In this document: piece after piece, positions 8,939 through 17,965 of the stretch
Layout of the letters: every line of letters starts with the position of its first letter
How positions within the stretch are numbered: position 1 is the stretch's first letter
Assembly (NCBI RefSeq): GCF_000317105.1
Contig: NC_019693.1
Span: 2,666,001-2,730,000 of the forward strand
Direction of reading: 5' to 3'
Origin: Oscillatoria acuminata PCC 6304
Lineage (GTDB): Bacteria; Cyanobacteriota; Cyanobacteriia; Cyanobacteriales; Laspinemataceae
DNA: 64,000 nt
Translations under genes and position numbers: made by a program
The notes under the pieces: generated by a model
Database searches by the model: none
What the model was told of the DNA's origin: nothing
What the model saw: the letters and a program-made list of their open reading frames with translations, nothing else

Positions 8939-9736
8939 TTATTTCAATGGAAATTCCCATCCCTTCAATAAATCCACCCCCACCGGAGAGGTCAAATTGT
9001 AATGGAGGGGGGTCAGGGTAATGTAATTTTTCCGAATGGCATCCACATCCGTGGGTAACGGCACCCCCAATTTCGGGTCCAGAGCCTGTTCCACCTCTTC
9101 TAACACTTCCCCGGCCAACCAATAATAAGTTTTCCCCCGAGGGTCAACCCGCTTTTCAAAAATATCCACATAGCGGCGAATCCCTTGGCGAGTCAGGGCC
9201 ACCCCTGCAAATTTCTCGGCGGGTACCGCCGGAATATTCACATTCAACAACATAGAGGCCGGTAACGGGTTTGTTTCCAAAAATCTCAATAAAGAAACAG
9301 CAAATTCCGCCCCGGGTTGGAAATCGTGGGACCCATAGCTGGCTAGACTAAAGGCAATACTGGGAATTCCTTCGATGGTTCCTTCCATTGCCGCCGAGAC
9401 GGTCCCCGAGTAGAGGATATCCGTCCCCAAATTTTGCCCTCGGTTAATCCCAGAGAGGACGAAATCTGGGGGACTATCCAATAAAGCCCACAGGGCCAAT
9501 TTCACGCAATCTGCTGGGGTCCCTGAACAGGCCCAGGCTTTGATCCGGGGGTCAAACACCGATTCCACCACTTCAGCGCGGATGGGATGGTGCATGGTTA
9601 ATCCATGTCCCGTGGCAGAACGTTCGCGATCGGGACAAACCACCGTCACCTCATGGTTCGCACCCTGAAGGGCCTGGGCTAAGGCATAAACCCCAGGGGC
9701 ATAGATGCCATCGTCATTACTAATTAAAAGTTTCAT
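8939..9736 (-). CDS. surE: 5'/3'-nucleotidase SurE
   Basis: 265 aa from the ATG at 9736 ([20 protein letters not shown]). The open frame extends 20 codons further upstream, but the family always begins at MKxLxSNDDG, so the internal ATG is chosen. The NDDG motif with both metal-binding Asp residues is at 7-10; [27 protein letters not shown] and [22 protein letters not shown] are further family blocks that form the metal and phosphate site. SurE hydrolyses nucleoside monophosphates as a cytoplasmic metal-dependent phosphatase. The length is normal. It appears to be monocistronic. Confidence 0.96.
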   Translation of the reverse strand: MKLLISNDDGIYAPGVYALAQALQGANHEVTVVCPDRERSATGHGLTMHHPIRAEVVESVFDPRIKAWACSGTPADCVKLALWALLDSPPDFVLSGINRGQNLGTDILYSGTVSAAMEGTIEGIPSIAFSLASYGSHDFQPGAEFAVSLLRFLETNPLPASMLLNVNIPAVPAEKFAGVALTRQGIRRYVDIFEKRVDPRGKTYYWLAGEVLEEVEQALDPKLGVPLPTDVDAIRKNYITLTPLHYNLTSPVGVDLLKGWEFPLK

Positions 9737-9918
9737 TCCGGAAAAGAAAACCAACAACAACCTATCTGTATCATATTGACTCAATTTCAAGAGCAATGGG
9801 TAAAATGGGTAGTTTCGGGGTGAATTCCGCCAGTCCCAGAATCAGTTTTGAATAATCCAATCCTAGAAAAAAGCGACTATTTTTTGATAAAATTTCCCCC
9901 AAGAAAGCTCCTATTTTT

Positions 9919-10305
9919 CTACTCCGATGAGAGTTTATAATTCAGGGGTTCGCAAAAGGTTTCTACCCCCGTTTCCAAAATGAAAATAATTACAGGGGTC
10001 GCCAAGATGGGCGGACAGAGACGAGATTGGGTCAGGGATGCCATGATTTCATTGAGGTTACCTGCTTCTAATGCAGTGCGGTGGTCCGTTTGACACAGAA
10101 AAGCACGACATCGTTTGGCAACCCCCTCTAACCACCGTTCCGAGGTATCCGGTTCTTGTCCGGCCTGAATCGCCAGCCCGATCGCCGCATCCTCTAGATC
10201 TCCCTCACAATCCTCGATCGCATCTAAAGCGACGAGTGCATCGGGATAATTGGCTAATTCAGACCGATACCGGGCAATGTCTGCAAAGGATAGGACGATG
10301 GTCAT
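9919..10305 (-). CDS. Conserved cyanobacterial hypothetical protein
   Basis: 128 aa, soluble, acidic in its N-terminal half (ALDAIEDCEGDLEDAAIGLA). It starts MTIVLSFADIARYRSELANY and has a hydrophobic stretch near 99-110 (CPPILATPVIIFIL) that is short for a membrane helix. I do not recognise a named domain. The well-behaved composition and length, and the absence of a better frame, support a real gene. It lies 180 bp upstream of surE on the same strand, without close coupling. Confidence 0.7.
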   Translation of the reverse strand: MTIVLSFADIARYRSELANYPDALVALDAIEDCEGDLEDAAIGLAIQAGQEPDTSERWLEGVAKRCRAFLCQTDHRTALEAGNLNEIMASLTQSRLCPPILATPVIIFILETGVETFCEPLNYKLSSE

Positions 10306-10720
10306 CAGTTCATTGAACGCAAGTGGACATCTTTCATTGTGCCAGATCCCACGAACTGCAATCTCGCCGGGTCCGAGGTTCAGTCCATCCGGCCAATTTA
10401 ACCCCTGGGTCCAACCCCGATGAAATGTCAGGCTTTCTACTCATCGCGTTGTGGCATCATTTGCAACAGCCATCAACTGCAACTGATAAAATTTGACTCA
10501 ACTCCACGCATCTGAGGGGGGGAAACAGTGGCTAAACCACTCAAAAAAAAGGCACTGGAGGAACTCCAGTGCACTCTGTCTTTTTAAATATAGCTATCGC
10601 CGGTCTAAAGTGGACCTAGAGATAGCGAGCAAGATGCTCGCACTCCAAGGATATTTGGCTTAGAGCCATTGTCCAGTTCATTTAGGGTCACTATAGAGAG
10701 ATAAAATATTGAAATCCCCT
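10306..10720. other. Intergenic region, 415 bp
   Basis: It contains one strong terminator (10543-10585) and no recognisable gene. A frame at 10605-10862 on the minus strand overlaps the next gene in another frame and is judged a shadow. Confidence 0.45.
10543..10585. terminator. Bidirectional intrinsic terminator
   Basis: A 9-bp perfect stem gcactggag (10552-10560) / ctccagtgc (10564-10572) is flanked by eight A's (10543-10550) and a T-tract (10580-10585). It probably ends the minus-strand gene at 10721. Confidence 0.8.
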
Positions 10721-11026
10721 TTAAAGGAAGAAGTTGCGAATAAAATCCATAAAATCCATCAGCTGGTGGTCCAATGGGATCCACTGGTGGTATAAGTCGG
10801 GCAAGTCTTTCAACAGGTTGAATAACCATCTCAAGGTTTTCCCCGATGTGAATACCCACCACACTATCTCAAGGAATCTAGTAACTTTCGGGTATTTAAC
10901 TTTTACCGATTCAAACTTATAGTGGCATTTAGATATTAGGATTTGGATATACTCATAAGGATTTTTTGAGTGTAATCCTGCGAGCTTTTTGGCATCTTCC
11001 TTGGGTTTCGTGCTTTTTTTCTTCAT
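10721..11026 (-). CDS. Small basic hypothetical protein
   Basis: 101 aa starting with a lysine-rich MKKKSTKPKEDAKKLAGLHS and continuing with aromatic-rich helical sequence (VTRFLEIVWWVFTSGKTLRW). It has no cysteine pair, and the C-terminal FMDFIRNFFL is amphipathic. A + T content is higher than in neighbours. No family is recognised and no ribosome-binding site is evident. The intrinsic terminator 150 bp downstream supports transcription from this strand, but coding status is uncertain. Confidence 0.5.
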   Translation of the reverse strand: MKKKSTKPKEDAKKLAGLHSKNPYEYIQILISKCHYKFESVKVKYPKVTRFLEIVWWVFTSGKTLRWLFNLLKDLPDLYHQWIPLDHQLMDFMDFIRNFFL

Positions 11027-11285
11027 CAGTTAATGATTGTTTCGTATGTTTACTCAACAATCAATAACAAGCACTTCCTCCTAAAATGCTATAAGGTGTA
11101 AAGTATCGACCTTCTCAACTATACCAAAACCCAAGCCGTTTGTCAAGAGGGTAGTAGATGGGCAAAAATATTCCTCTATCAGTTTTGCCTGAAACCTTTT
11201 CTGCAAAGGGGTTCTGACTGCTAATCAACGTCGGTTTAATGACGCTCACCTACTTTGATCTACTTGCACAAACTGAACTATAGGC

Positions 11286-11410
11286 AAAAACCGGGTTTTT
11301 GGTCCCTCTACGATTAGGATGTCGTTACAATCCTAGGAACCCTTAGAAACCGGGTTTTTTCACCCCCTCGGTGCCAGTTAGCAGCCAATCTCCCCAAAAA
11401 CCCGGTTTCT
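11286..11410. repeat. Cluster of three AAACCGGGTTT repeat arms
   Basis: Arms at 11286-11300, 11345-11359 and 11395-11410 (the last in the opposite orientation, aaaaacccggtttct). They fill much of the 488-bp gap (11027-11514) before pheS, in which I see no gene. Confidence 0.75.
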
Positions 11411-11514
11411 GGTCCTGGGGACCTCCTCCGGTACTGCTGCTCTAGGCTGATTCGGGGTGACCCTTTGCGCTAAACTCGTCATTGCGGGAACTATGGATTA
11501 ACACTCGTTGCAGC

Positions 11515-12519
11515 ATGACTACTCAGCTTAGTGATTTAGAGAACCAACTAGAAAACCTGCGTCAGGACGCAGTGGGGGCAGTCGCCTCGGTGACTACCCT
11601 GGATGAACTCGAACAACTGCGAGTCAACTACCTAGGCAAAAAAGGGCAGCTTTCTCAAATCTTGCGAGGGATGGGAAAATTAGAGGCTGCGGACCGACCC
11701 CGAATTGGTTCTCTTGCCAACGAGGTCAAGGAAGCGCTGCAAAGCCAACTGGAAGGGCGAAATCAGGATTTACTCCAGGCCCAAATTCAACAGCAACTCG
11801 CGGCAGAAACTCTGGATGTGACGATGCCGGGAGTGTATCGTCCCCAGGGTCGGATTCACCCTTTGAATGCGGTAATTGACCGGGCGATCGATATTTTTGT
11901 GGGGATGGGGTACACCGTCGCCACGGGTCCAGAAATGGAAACGGACTATTATAATTTCGAGGCCCTGAATACGCCTCAAGACCACCCAGCGCGGGATATG
12001 CAGGATACCTTCTATCTCCCCGATGGCAACCTGCTGCGGACTCATACCTCGCCGGTGCAGATTCGCTACATGGAAAACCATGAGCCTCCGGTGCGGATTG
12101 TGGCCCCAGGGCGGGTGTATCGTCGGGATACGGTGGATGCCACTCATGCGGCAGTGTTCCATCAGATTGAAATTTTGGCGATAGATAAGGGGATTACCTT
12201 CACGGACCTCAAAGGCACGTTGAAAGAGTTTGTCCGCCAAATGTTTGGGGAAGATTTACCCTTGCGCTTCCGTCCGAGTTATTTCCCCTTCACTGAACCT
12301 TCTGCTGAGGTAGATGTGCAGTGGAAAGGGAAATGGTTGGAAGTGTTAGGATGTGGCACCGTTGACCCGAATGTGTTAAAAGCGGTGGGTTATGATCCGG
12401 AGGTTTATACAGGATTTGCCGCTGGATTTGGGGTGGAACGGTTTGCGATGGTGTTGTATCAAATTGATGATATTCGCCGGGTTTATAGCAGTGATTTACG
12501 CTTTTTGCAGCAACTATAG
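11515..12519 (+). CDS. pheS: Phenylalanyl-tRNA synthetase alpha subunit
   Basis: 334 aa from the ATG at 11515 ([20 protein letters not shown]). The longer frame from 11482 adds 11 residues not expected for the family. An N-terminal coiled coil that binds tRNA(Phe) (1-85) is followed by the class II catalytic core: motif 2 region [35 protein letters not shown], and motif 3 [20 protein letters not shown] near the C-terminus. PheS pairs with PheT as an (alpha beta)2 enzyme in the cytoplasm; pheT is not in this window, as is usual in cyanobacteria where the two are often unlinked. It is followed by an imperfect repeat palindrome. Confidence 0.97.
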   Translation: MTTQLSDLENQLENLRQDAVGAVASVTTLDELEQLRVNYLGKKGQLSQILRGMGKLEAADRPRIGSLANEVKEALQSQLEGRNQDLLQAQIQQQLAAETLDVTMPGVYRPQGRIHPLNAVIDRAIDIFVGMGYTVATGPEMETDYYNFEALNTPQDHPARDMQDTFYLPDGNLLRTHTSPVQIRYMENHEPPVRIVAPGRVYRRDTVDATHAAVFHQIEILAIDKGITFTDLKGTLKEFVRQMFGEDLPLRFRPSYFPFTEPSAEVDVQWKGKWLEVLGCGTVDPNVLKAVGYDPEVYTGFAAGFGVERFAMVLYQIDDIRRVYSSDLRFLQQL

Positions 12520-12548
12520 GGCGTCTAAATCATTGGGATAGAAGCTGT

Positions 12549-12621
12549 GGAGTGGGAGCGTCTCGCTCTCTAATGTAACCGGGAGCGAGAACTGTAACAG
12601 GGAGTCAGATGCTCCCACTCC
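12549..12621. repeat. Nested palindromic repeat
   Basis: The outer arms ggagtgggagc (12549-12559) and gctcccactcc (12611-12621) enclose inner arms tctcgctc (12561-12568) and gagcgaga (12583-12590). It is either a dispersed cyanobacterial repeat or a terminator-like hairpin between pheS and queG. Confidence 0.7.
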
Positions 12622-12645
12622 CTCTTGATCGCCTTGATAACCTCA

Positions 12646-13605
12646 ATGAATTCTCCCATGAACCCCACCGTCACCGAAATCAAAGCTAAAGCCCAGGAAC
12701 TGGGATTTCATCAAGTTGGGATTGCGGCGATCGCACCCCCAGACCCTGCTCCTGTTGCCGCTTTACAACAGTGGTTAGCCCAAGGCTATCATGCTCAGAT
12801 GGACTGGATGACTAATCCTAAGCGGCAGGATATCCGCCAAGTTATGCCCGAAGTCCAATCGGCTATCTGTGTGGCCCTTAACTACTACACGGAACACCAA
12901 CACCCTCAAGACCCTGCCTATGCCAAAATCTCTCGCTATGGTTGGGGACGGGACTATCATAAAATCCTGCACAAAAAGCTCAAAACTCTCACTCTGTGGC
13001 TGCAAGGGCACAACCCGGAGGTTCAAGCCCGCTATTATGCCGATACAGGTCCAGTTTCGGACAAGGTGTTAGCACAACGGGCCGGAATCGGTTGGATTGC
13101 TAAAAATGGCAATGTGATTTCTCGACAGTATGGTTCCTGGATCTTTCTCGGAGAAGTTCTCACCAATTTACCCTTAACCCCTGACTCTCCCCATACGTCC
13201 CATTGCGGCACTTGTACCCGGTGTATCCAGGCTTGTCCTACCGGGGCGATCGCTCAACCCTTTGTAGTCGATGCTAATCGGTGCATCGCCTATCATACCA
13301 TCGAAAATCGTGCAGAAACCTTGCCCGACTCCATCCAACCTCACTTAAGCGGCTGGGTTGCGGGTTGTGATATTTGTCAGGAGGTTTGTCCTTGGAATCA
13401 ACGCTTTGCTCAACCGACGGATGTGGGTGAGTTTCAACCCTATCCTGAGAATGTTTCACCGACTCTGGCAGAGTTAGCGGATATTTCTGAGGAGGAGTGG
13501 GACCGACGGTTTCGGGCGTCAGCGTTGCGTCGGATTAAACCGGAGATGTGGAGGCGGAACGCTAGGGCAAATTTAGAGAGGATTAAGAGGGGAGGTAACC
13601 ACTGA
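12646..13605 (+). CDS. queG: Epoxyqueuosine reductase QueG
   Basis: 319 aa from the ATG at 12646 ([20 protein letters not shown]); an ATG at 12658 and a TTG at 12625 are alternatives. The N-terminal cobalamin-binding domain has [30 protein letters not shown] and [20 protein letters not shown] (with the conserved Asp). It is followed by two [4Fe-4S] motifs, [16 protein letters not shown] and [11 protein letters not shown]. The enzyme reduces epoxyqueuosine to queuosine in the tRNA wobble position, in the last step of the pathway, using cobalamin. The protein ends shortly after the cluster domain, the short form without HEAT repeats. No other queuosine genes are seen here. Confidence 0.95.
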   Translation: MNSPMNPTVTEIKAKAQELGFHQVGIAAIAPPDPAPVAALQQWLAQGYHAQMDWMTNPKRQDIRQVMPEVQSAICVALNYYTEHQHPQDPAYAKISRYGWGRDYHKILHKKLKTLTLWLQGHNPEVQARYYADTGPVSDKVLAQRAGIGWIAKNGNVISRQYGSWIFLGEVLTNLPLTPDSPHTSHCGTCTRCIQACPTGAIAQPFVVDANRCIAYHTIENRAETLPDSIQPHLSGWVAGCDICQEVCPWNQRFAQPTDVGEFQPYPENVSPTLAELADISEEEWDRRFRASALRRIKPEMWRRNARANLERIKRGGNH

Positions 13606-13629
13606 TTTCACTGATTTTCACGGAGGGGA

Positions 13630-14397
13630 TTAGGTTCGCAGGGTGTGAATGAGGTGGCGTTTGATTTCTATGAATTCTGGGGTGAGTTTGAGGTCTAAAT
13701 GACGATCGCTGGGTAATGGAATGGCAGTTTCTTCTTGGATTTTTCCGGGATGGGGAGACATGACATACATCCGCTGGGAGAGAAAAATTCCTTCTTCGAT
13801 GTCGTGGGTGATGGTTAATATTGTGGTTTGGGTTTTTGACCAGAGTTCTATCATGAATTGTTGCATTTGTTCTTTGGTTTGGGCATCTAAGGCTCCAAAG
13901 GGTTCATCCATGAGCAAGACTTCGGGTTCGTTGGCTAAGGCACGGGCGATCGCCACTCGTTGTTTCATGCCGCCAGAGAGTTGTTTGGGATAGGCATTGC
14001 TAAATTTTTTCAATCCGACGACTTCTAAATAGTAGTGAATTCTCTCCTGTCGTTCGGCTTTGGTTATGCCTTTGAGGGATAACCCAAATCCAATATTATC
14101 GCTCACGGTTAACCAGGGAAATAAGGAGTAATTCTGGAAAATCATGCCGCGATCGCACCCGGGTCCTAAAACGGCTTCTCCATCAATCAGCACGGTCCCG
14201 GATGTGGGGGTTGCTAGTCCTGCTATAATGTTTAATAGGGTCGATTTTCCGCACCCAGATGCCCCGACAATACAGACAAACTCATTGGCTTGGAGGTGGA
14301 TGTTGATATTCTCTAATACCACCAGGCGATCGAAGGTTTTATAAAGTCCTTTGACTTCGAGTTTGGGGAAATCCAGTTCGGGGGCGGCTTGGTTCAT
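13630..14397 (-). CDS. ABC importer ATPase, TauB/SsuB/NrtD type
   Basis: 255 aa. Walker A GASGCGKST (near 43-51), Q-loop MIFQNYSLFPWLTV, signature LSGGMKQRVAIARALA, Walker B VLLMDEPFGALDAQT and H-loop TITHDIEEGIFLS are complete. Short ATPases with this sequence energise importers of nitrate, cyanate, taurine, alkanesulfonates or thiamine-precursor-like substrates. The start ATG at 14397 (MNQAAPELDFPKLEVKGLYK) fits the family. It is divergent from the permease gene and separated by a 310-bp region with a large cruciform-capable repeat. It probably works with the permease at 14708 and the lipoprotein at 15592; the substrate is not determined. Confidence 0.93.
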   Translation of the reverse strand: MNQAAPELDFPKLEVKGLYKTFDRLVVLENINIHLQANEFVCIVGASGCGKSTLLNIIAGLATPTSGTVLIDGEAVLGPGCDRGMIFQNYSLFPWLTVSDNIGFGLSLKGITKAERQERIHYYLEVVGLKKFSNAYPKQLSGGMKQRVAIARALANEPEVLLMDEPFGALDAQTKEQMQQFMIELWSKTQTTILTITHDIEEGIFLSQRMYVMSPHPGKIQEETAIPLPSDRHLDLKLTPEFIEIKRHLIHTLRT

Positions 14398-14440
14398 TGG
14401 ATTAATTGTGATCGGGTTATTTAAAATTAAATTTTGGGGC

Positions 14441-14611
14441 GCGGCGCGATTTTTTTTTGAGGATTGGGTTGCAAATCTAGCGATTTATGATAACCTATGA
14501 GATAATGAGAGTGGTGCTTGTTTCAAAATTCAAGCCACCACTCTCATTATCTCATAGGTTATCATAAAAATCAAGATGCGGCACATTTTTTTTAAAAAGT
14601 TGGCGCGCCGC
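14441..14611. repeat. Large nested inverted repeat between divergent ABC genes
   Basis: The inner arms 14484-14520 and 14531-14568 match over 37 bp with a single one-base bulge (loop tttcaaaatt, 14521-14530). The outer G/C arms gcggcgcg (14441-14448) and cgcgccgc (14604-14611) are also complementary, and each sits beside a T- or A-rich tract. The whole unit of about 170 bp lies in the shared promoter region of the ABC ATPase and permease genes. It has the look of a MITE-like element or of a strong regulatory cruciform; no protein is encoded. Confidence 0.85.
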
Positions 14612-14707
14612 AATTGTAAAGTTATTTTAATCCCTGGGCGATCGCCATCATCGGGATGGCAACTGCGATAGAGTAGACGGGATTCGTTGCGACGAGAGAC
14701 TGTAAAG

Positions 14708-15535
14708 ATGAAGCCGCGATCGCCTAAACCCTATCTTAAGCCTTCCATATTTTGGAGCATTCGGCAAGGATTTCCTTACCGACTCCGGATTGTGTTAGCC
14801 ATCAGCGCCCTAGCGATTCCCTTGGTAGTTTGGTCTATTTTAAGCTATGGCGGATGGATTTCACCCATGCTATTGCCCACTCCCACCGCTGTTTTTAGCG
14901 CAGGCATTTTAATGTTTGCCCAAGAGAACTTATGGGGGGATGTAGTTGCCAGTTTCCTGCGCGTCGCTGCTGGATTTTTTGCGGCTGCTGCTGTTGGCAT
15001 TCCCATCGGCATTGCCATGGGAACCTTTTACAGCATGGATAGTTTATTCAGCCCAATTGTGGGAACAGTCCGATATATGCCCGTGGCAGCATTTATTCCC
15101 CTAATCATCGTCTGGTTTGGACTGGGAGAAAGTGCCAAAATCGTGATTATTTTTTTAGGAATTGTCTTCTATAATGCCATCATGATTGCCGATGCAGTCA
15201 AGTTTATTCCCAATGAACTGTTAAATGCGGCTTATACCCTAGGTGCAAACCGATGGCATATTTTATGGCGAGTAATTTTACCCGCATCGGTGCCCAGTAT
15301 TCTGGATACCTTGCGGGTGAATATAGCTGGGGCTTGGAATTTCTTAGTGATTTCTGAATTGATTGCAGCCGATCGCGGGTTAGGGTTTAGAATAGCCCGG
15401 GCGCAACGGTTTGTGCAAACCGATCGCGTCTTAGTGACAATTGTAGTGATTGGGGCGATCGGCTTACTCCTGGATTTAGCCTTTAAAACCCTATCCAAAC
15501 GAGTCACCCCTTGGGCGGAACATTCTCAACATTAA
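14708..15535 (+). CDS. ABC importer permease, TauC/SsuC type
   Basis: 275 aa from the ATG at 14708 (MKPRSPKPYLKPSIFWSIRQ), preceded by gagagactgtaaag. A TTG start at 14687 is possible but less likely. About six membrane segments are seen. The EAA loop, AAYTLGANRWHILWRVILPA, is followed by a conserved SVPSILDTLRVNIAGAWNFL block, placing it in the binding-protein-dependent permease family for anions and sulfur or nitrogen compounds. PTPTAVFSAG in the first periplasmic loop is also typical. It is the likely partner of the divergent ATPase and of the convergent lipoprotein at 15592-16605. Confidence 0.92.
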   Translation: MKPRSPKPYLKPSIFWSIRQGFPYRLRIVLAISALAIPLVVWSILSYGGWISPMLLPTPTAVFSAGILMFAQENLWGDVVASFLRVAAGFFAAAAVGIPIGIAMGTFYSMDSLFSPIVGTVRYMPVAAFIPLIIVWFGLGESAKIVIIFLGIVFYNAIMIADAVKFIPNELLNAAYTLGANRWHILWRVILPASVPSILDTLRVNIAGAWNFLVISELIAADRGLGFRIARAQRFVQTDRVLVTIVVIGAIGLLLDLAFKTLSKRVTPWAEHSQH

Positions 15536-15545
15536 ACCCCGAAGG

Positions 15546-15586
15546 TTAGGGGATGAAGCGGCTAGAAATTGGCAGTCATCCCCTAA
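15546..15586. terminator. Hairpin between convergent permease and lipoprotein genes
   Basis: The 11-bp perfect stem ttaggggatga (15546-15556) / tcatcccctaa (15576-15586) lies in the 56-bp gap between the two convergent genes. It lacks a clear T-tract, so it may be a weak terminator. Confidence 0.55.
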
Positions 15587-15591
15587 TTATC

Positions 15592-16605
15592 TTAGCTGGA
15601 TTGTTTGTCTCGCAGGGCAAGAACAAATTTCGGGTCAATGAAGGGTGTTAAATCAGGAACTTGTTGGATTTGATTTCGAGATTGTAAGAATTGGGCGAGG
15701 GAATTCATAGTGTTTAATAAATAGAGTTCACTCTCAGAATTCGCCAGCATCTCGATATTGGCATCCAAATCCGGGAGACGCACCCCTTGCAATCCCTCTT
15801 GTAATTCATCCGGTGGAATGCCTAATTGAGTGGAGGCGATCGCCACCCCTTCCTCGGGATTTGCTTCCAAAAATGCCAATCCTTCCAAAACTCCGGCAAC
15901 AAAGGCTTCTACCATTTCCGGATTGCGATCGGCATAGTCAGCATCGAACACATAAAGGTCATTAATGGCCGTCGGCATTTCGGAAGAATCATAAATAATT
16001 CGTCCATCGGGTTGGGCAGTATTGGCTTGTTGTAAATAGGGTGAATAAGTGACGGCAATGGGAATATTTCCCGATTGATAAGCTGCCGCTGCTGAATCCG
16101 GTGGTGCATTAATGAGCGTAAAATCTTCTGCCCCTAAACCCACCGTATCCAACACTTGCAACAAGAAGAAATGACTGACGCTGCCTTCTTCCACCGCAAT
16201 TTGTTTACCGCGAAAATCAGATAAACTGGTAATACTACTGCGGGCTAAAATTCCATCCGCCCCGACAGAAGTATCTTGGACTAAAACAATTCTAAATGCC
16301 TTGCCTGCTGCTGCTAAAGTCACCGCCTCCGATCCAACGGGAGAAACCGCATCTAACCGCCGAGAAATAAAAGCCGTATTGGCATCAGTATTGGCATTAA
16401 AGACTTTAATATCTAAGTTTAAGCCCCGATTCTGAAAAAAGCCTTGAGCTTGGGCAATATAAAGGGGAGTAGAACCCACCCAGGTAAATAAACCTAGGGC
16501 AGGGGATTGGTTATTAGTCGGAGGAGTACAAGCGTGTAAAGCCAGACCCCCAGCGGCACCAACTAGCATCCACAGAGTTTGACGACGAGTCCAACGTTGA
16601 TTCAT
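15592..16605 (-). CDS. ABC importer substrate-binding lipoprotein, NMT1/TauA-like
   Basis: 337 aa from the ATG at 16605 (MNQRWTRRQTLWMLVGAAGG). The open frame extends further upstream, but the internal start gives a proper lipoprotein signal: basic n-region, hydrophobic core and lipobox LHAC (Cys near 26). The mature part has the family blocks LGLFTWVGSTPLYIAQAQGF, NANTDANTAFISRRLDAVSP and VTYSPYLQQANTAQPDG, typical of periplasmic binding proteins for taurine, sulfonate, nitrate or pyrimidine-like ligands. It is probably anchored outside the plasma membrane, delivering substrate to the permease encoded just downstream in convergent orientation. The ligand is not predictable here. Confidence 0.9.
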   Translation of the reverse strand: MNQRWTRRQTLWMLVGAAGGLALHACTPPTNNQSPALGLFTWVGSTPLYIAQAQGFFQNRGLNLDIKVFNANTDANTAFISRRLDAVSPVGSEAVTLAAAGKAFRIVLVQDTSVGADGILARSSITSLSDFRGKQIAVEEGSVSHFFLLQVLDTVGLGAEDFTLINAPPDSAAAAYQSGNIPIAVTYSPYLQQANTAQPDGRIIYDSSEMPTAINDLYVFDADYADRNPEMVEAFVAGVLEGLAFLEANPEEGVAIASTQLGIPPDELQEGLQGVRLPDLDANIEMLANSESELYLLNTMNSLAQFLQSRNQIQQVPDLTPFIDPKFVLALRDKQSS

Positions 16606-16815
16606 GGTGTGAAGAAATAGGATAGACGCAAATTGTATTGTATCTGAATTAAATTGTTCTTTTTTCTTGATTTTTATCTGTCTGCTAATCTTTACAAAAC
16701 AGGCGGGCGTCTCCTTCGATTTCGCCCCGATCGCGATCGCCTCCTCAAACATCGGATACAATAGGAGAGTGCAAAACGAACCTGGCAACCACCCGATCGC
16801 CCCTAAATTTGCTCT

Positions 16816-17460
16816 ATGACTCAAACCCTAGTTCCCCCCCCAGAAGCCGGTTCCCATCTGGTCTTATATGGCGTCAGTTGGGAGATGTATGAACAACTGC
16901 TGGCTATTTTTGCAGAACATCCGACCCCGCGCATGAATTACTACAAGGGAACTTTAGAACTGATGACGCCGTTACCGGAACATCAAACCTATAGCTGGAC
17001 CTTGGGACGCCTGATTACGGCCCTATCGGAGGAACTGGAGATGGAAATTTGCGGGTTGAAATCCACAACCTGGCGATCGCAACCCAAGGCAGTGGGCAAA
17101 GAAGCCGATGAATGTTTTTATATTCAAAATGAACCGGCAATTCGAGGGAAATTAAAGATTAATTTAGCCGTAGATCCCCCGCCAGATTTAGCCATTGAAA
17201 TTGATACAACCCATTCCTCTGTGAATCAAATGGAGATTTATGCGGAACTAGCAATTCCCGAGGTATGGCGTTGGCAGAAGGGGAAACTCAGCCTTTATTG
17301 TTTGACTGATACGGGGTATGTAGAATCAGAGAACAGTTTAGCGTTTGGGTCGTTTCCGGTGAAAGAATTGGTGCGATTTATGCAGTTAGACTCGGAAAAA
17401 GGAGAAAATGCTCGACTGCGGGAATTTCGGCAGTGGGTGAGATCGCAACTCCAACGATAA
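16816..17460 (+). CDS. Uma2 family PD-(D/E)XK-fold protein
   Basis: 214 aa. The blocks LYGVSWEMYEQLLAIFAEHP, RMNYYKGTLELMTPLPEHQT, GKEADECFYIQN, PPDLAIEIDTTHSS and ELAIPEVWRWQKGKLSLYCL follow the Uma2 (DUF820) pattern, with the acidic residues in the EAD and AIEID strands forming the putative metal site of a restriction-endonuclease-like fold. Cyanobacteria carry dozens of copies and their function is unknown; nuclease activity is predicted, not shown. The C-terminus (ARLREFRQWVRSQLQR) is basic. The start at 16816 is divergent from the lipoprotein gene, about 210 bp away. Confidence 0.9.
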   Translation: MTQTLVPPPEAGSHLVLYGVSWEMYEQLLAIFAEHPTPRMNYYKGTLELMTPLPEHQTYSWTLGRLITALSEELEMEICGLKSTTWRSQPKAVGKEADECFYIQNEPAIRGKLKINLAVDPPPDLAIEIDTTHSSVNQMEIYAELAIPEVWRWQKGKLSLYCLTDTGYVESENSLAFGSFPVKELVRFMQLDSEKGENARLREFRQWVRSQLQR

Positions 17461-17464
17461 CTGA

Positions 17465-17965
17465 TTACACTTCATCGGCGGAGAAGGTAAAGAGAGTCAC
17501 CGGAGAAGGAACGCCTCCTAATGCTTGATAGAAATCAAGGGCATGAATATCCTCATTGTCTGCACACACAAACAGGTCCCGGATTCCGACAGTGGCTACA
17601 CTCTCACAAAGTACGGTCATCAAGTGCCGTCCGATACCCTGGCGCTGGTGGTCTTTTCTGACGGCAATATCGTAAATGAAAACCTCTGACGACTCACTTC
17701 GGATCATGGGTAGAGTATGGGCTGTGATACCCCCCACGATGTCATGATCTACGAAGGCGGCGATCGCCCAAAAGTCTGCTCGATTGAGGAGAGAATCCAG
17801 GTAATCATCGCTCAAGGGTTCACTCTCTTCTGCAAACACCTCAGCCATCAAGGTGAATAGCTTTTTCGCTAATTTGCGATCGCCATCAGTTAGCCTTTTT
17901 GTTTGAATCTCAGGACCGACTCTTTTTTCATTGGAGTTTTGAATGCTGCTCATTGGATGCCTCAA
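17465..17965 (-). CDS. AAC(3)-I-like GNAT acetyltransferase
   Basis: 166 aa from TTG 17965 (a TTGA overlap with the upstream stop); ATG 17953 is an alternative. The GNAT acetyl-CoA motif is HQRQGIGRHL (near 108-117). Around it are blocks resembling gentamicin AAC(3)-I enzymes: FWAIAAFVDHDIVGGITAHT, SEVFIYDIAVRKDHQRQG and DLFVCADNEDIHALDFYQAL. By family knowledge such enzymes acetylate the 3-amino group of some aminoglycosides, but environmental homologues often have unknown substrates. It is translationally coupled to the methyltransferase gene just upstream. Confidence 0.8.
   Translation of the reverse strand: MRHPMSSIQNSNEKRVGPEIQTKRLTDGDRKLAKKLFTLMAEVFAEESEPLSDDYLDSLLNRADFWAIAAFVDHDIVGGITAHTLPMIRSESSEVFIYDIAVRKDHQRQGIGRHLMTVLCESVATVGIRDLFVCADNEDIHALDFYQALGGVPSPVTLFTFSADEV

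Noticed and set aside
10605-10862. 85-codon minus-strand open frame
   Set aside because: It overlaps the 10721-11026 gene in another frame and continues past it toward the terminator; the latter frame has better character.
11770-12240. 156-codon minus-strand open frame opposite pheS
   Set aside because: A shadow of pheS: the plus-strand frame encodes full class II synthetase motifs over the same stretch.
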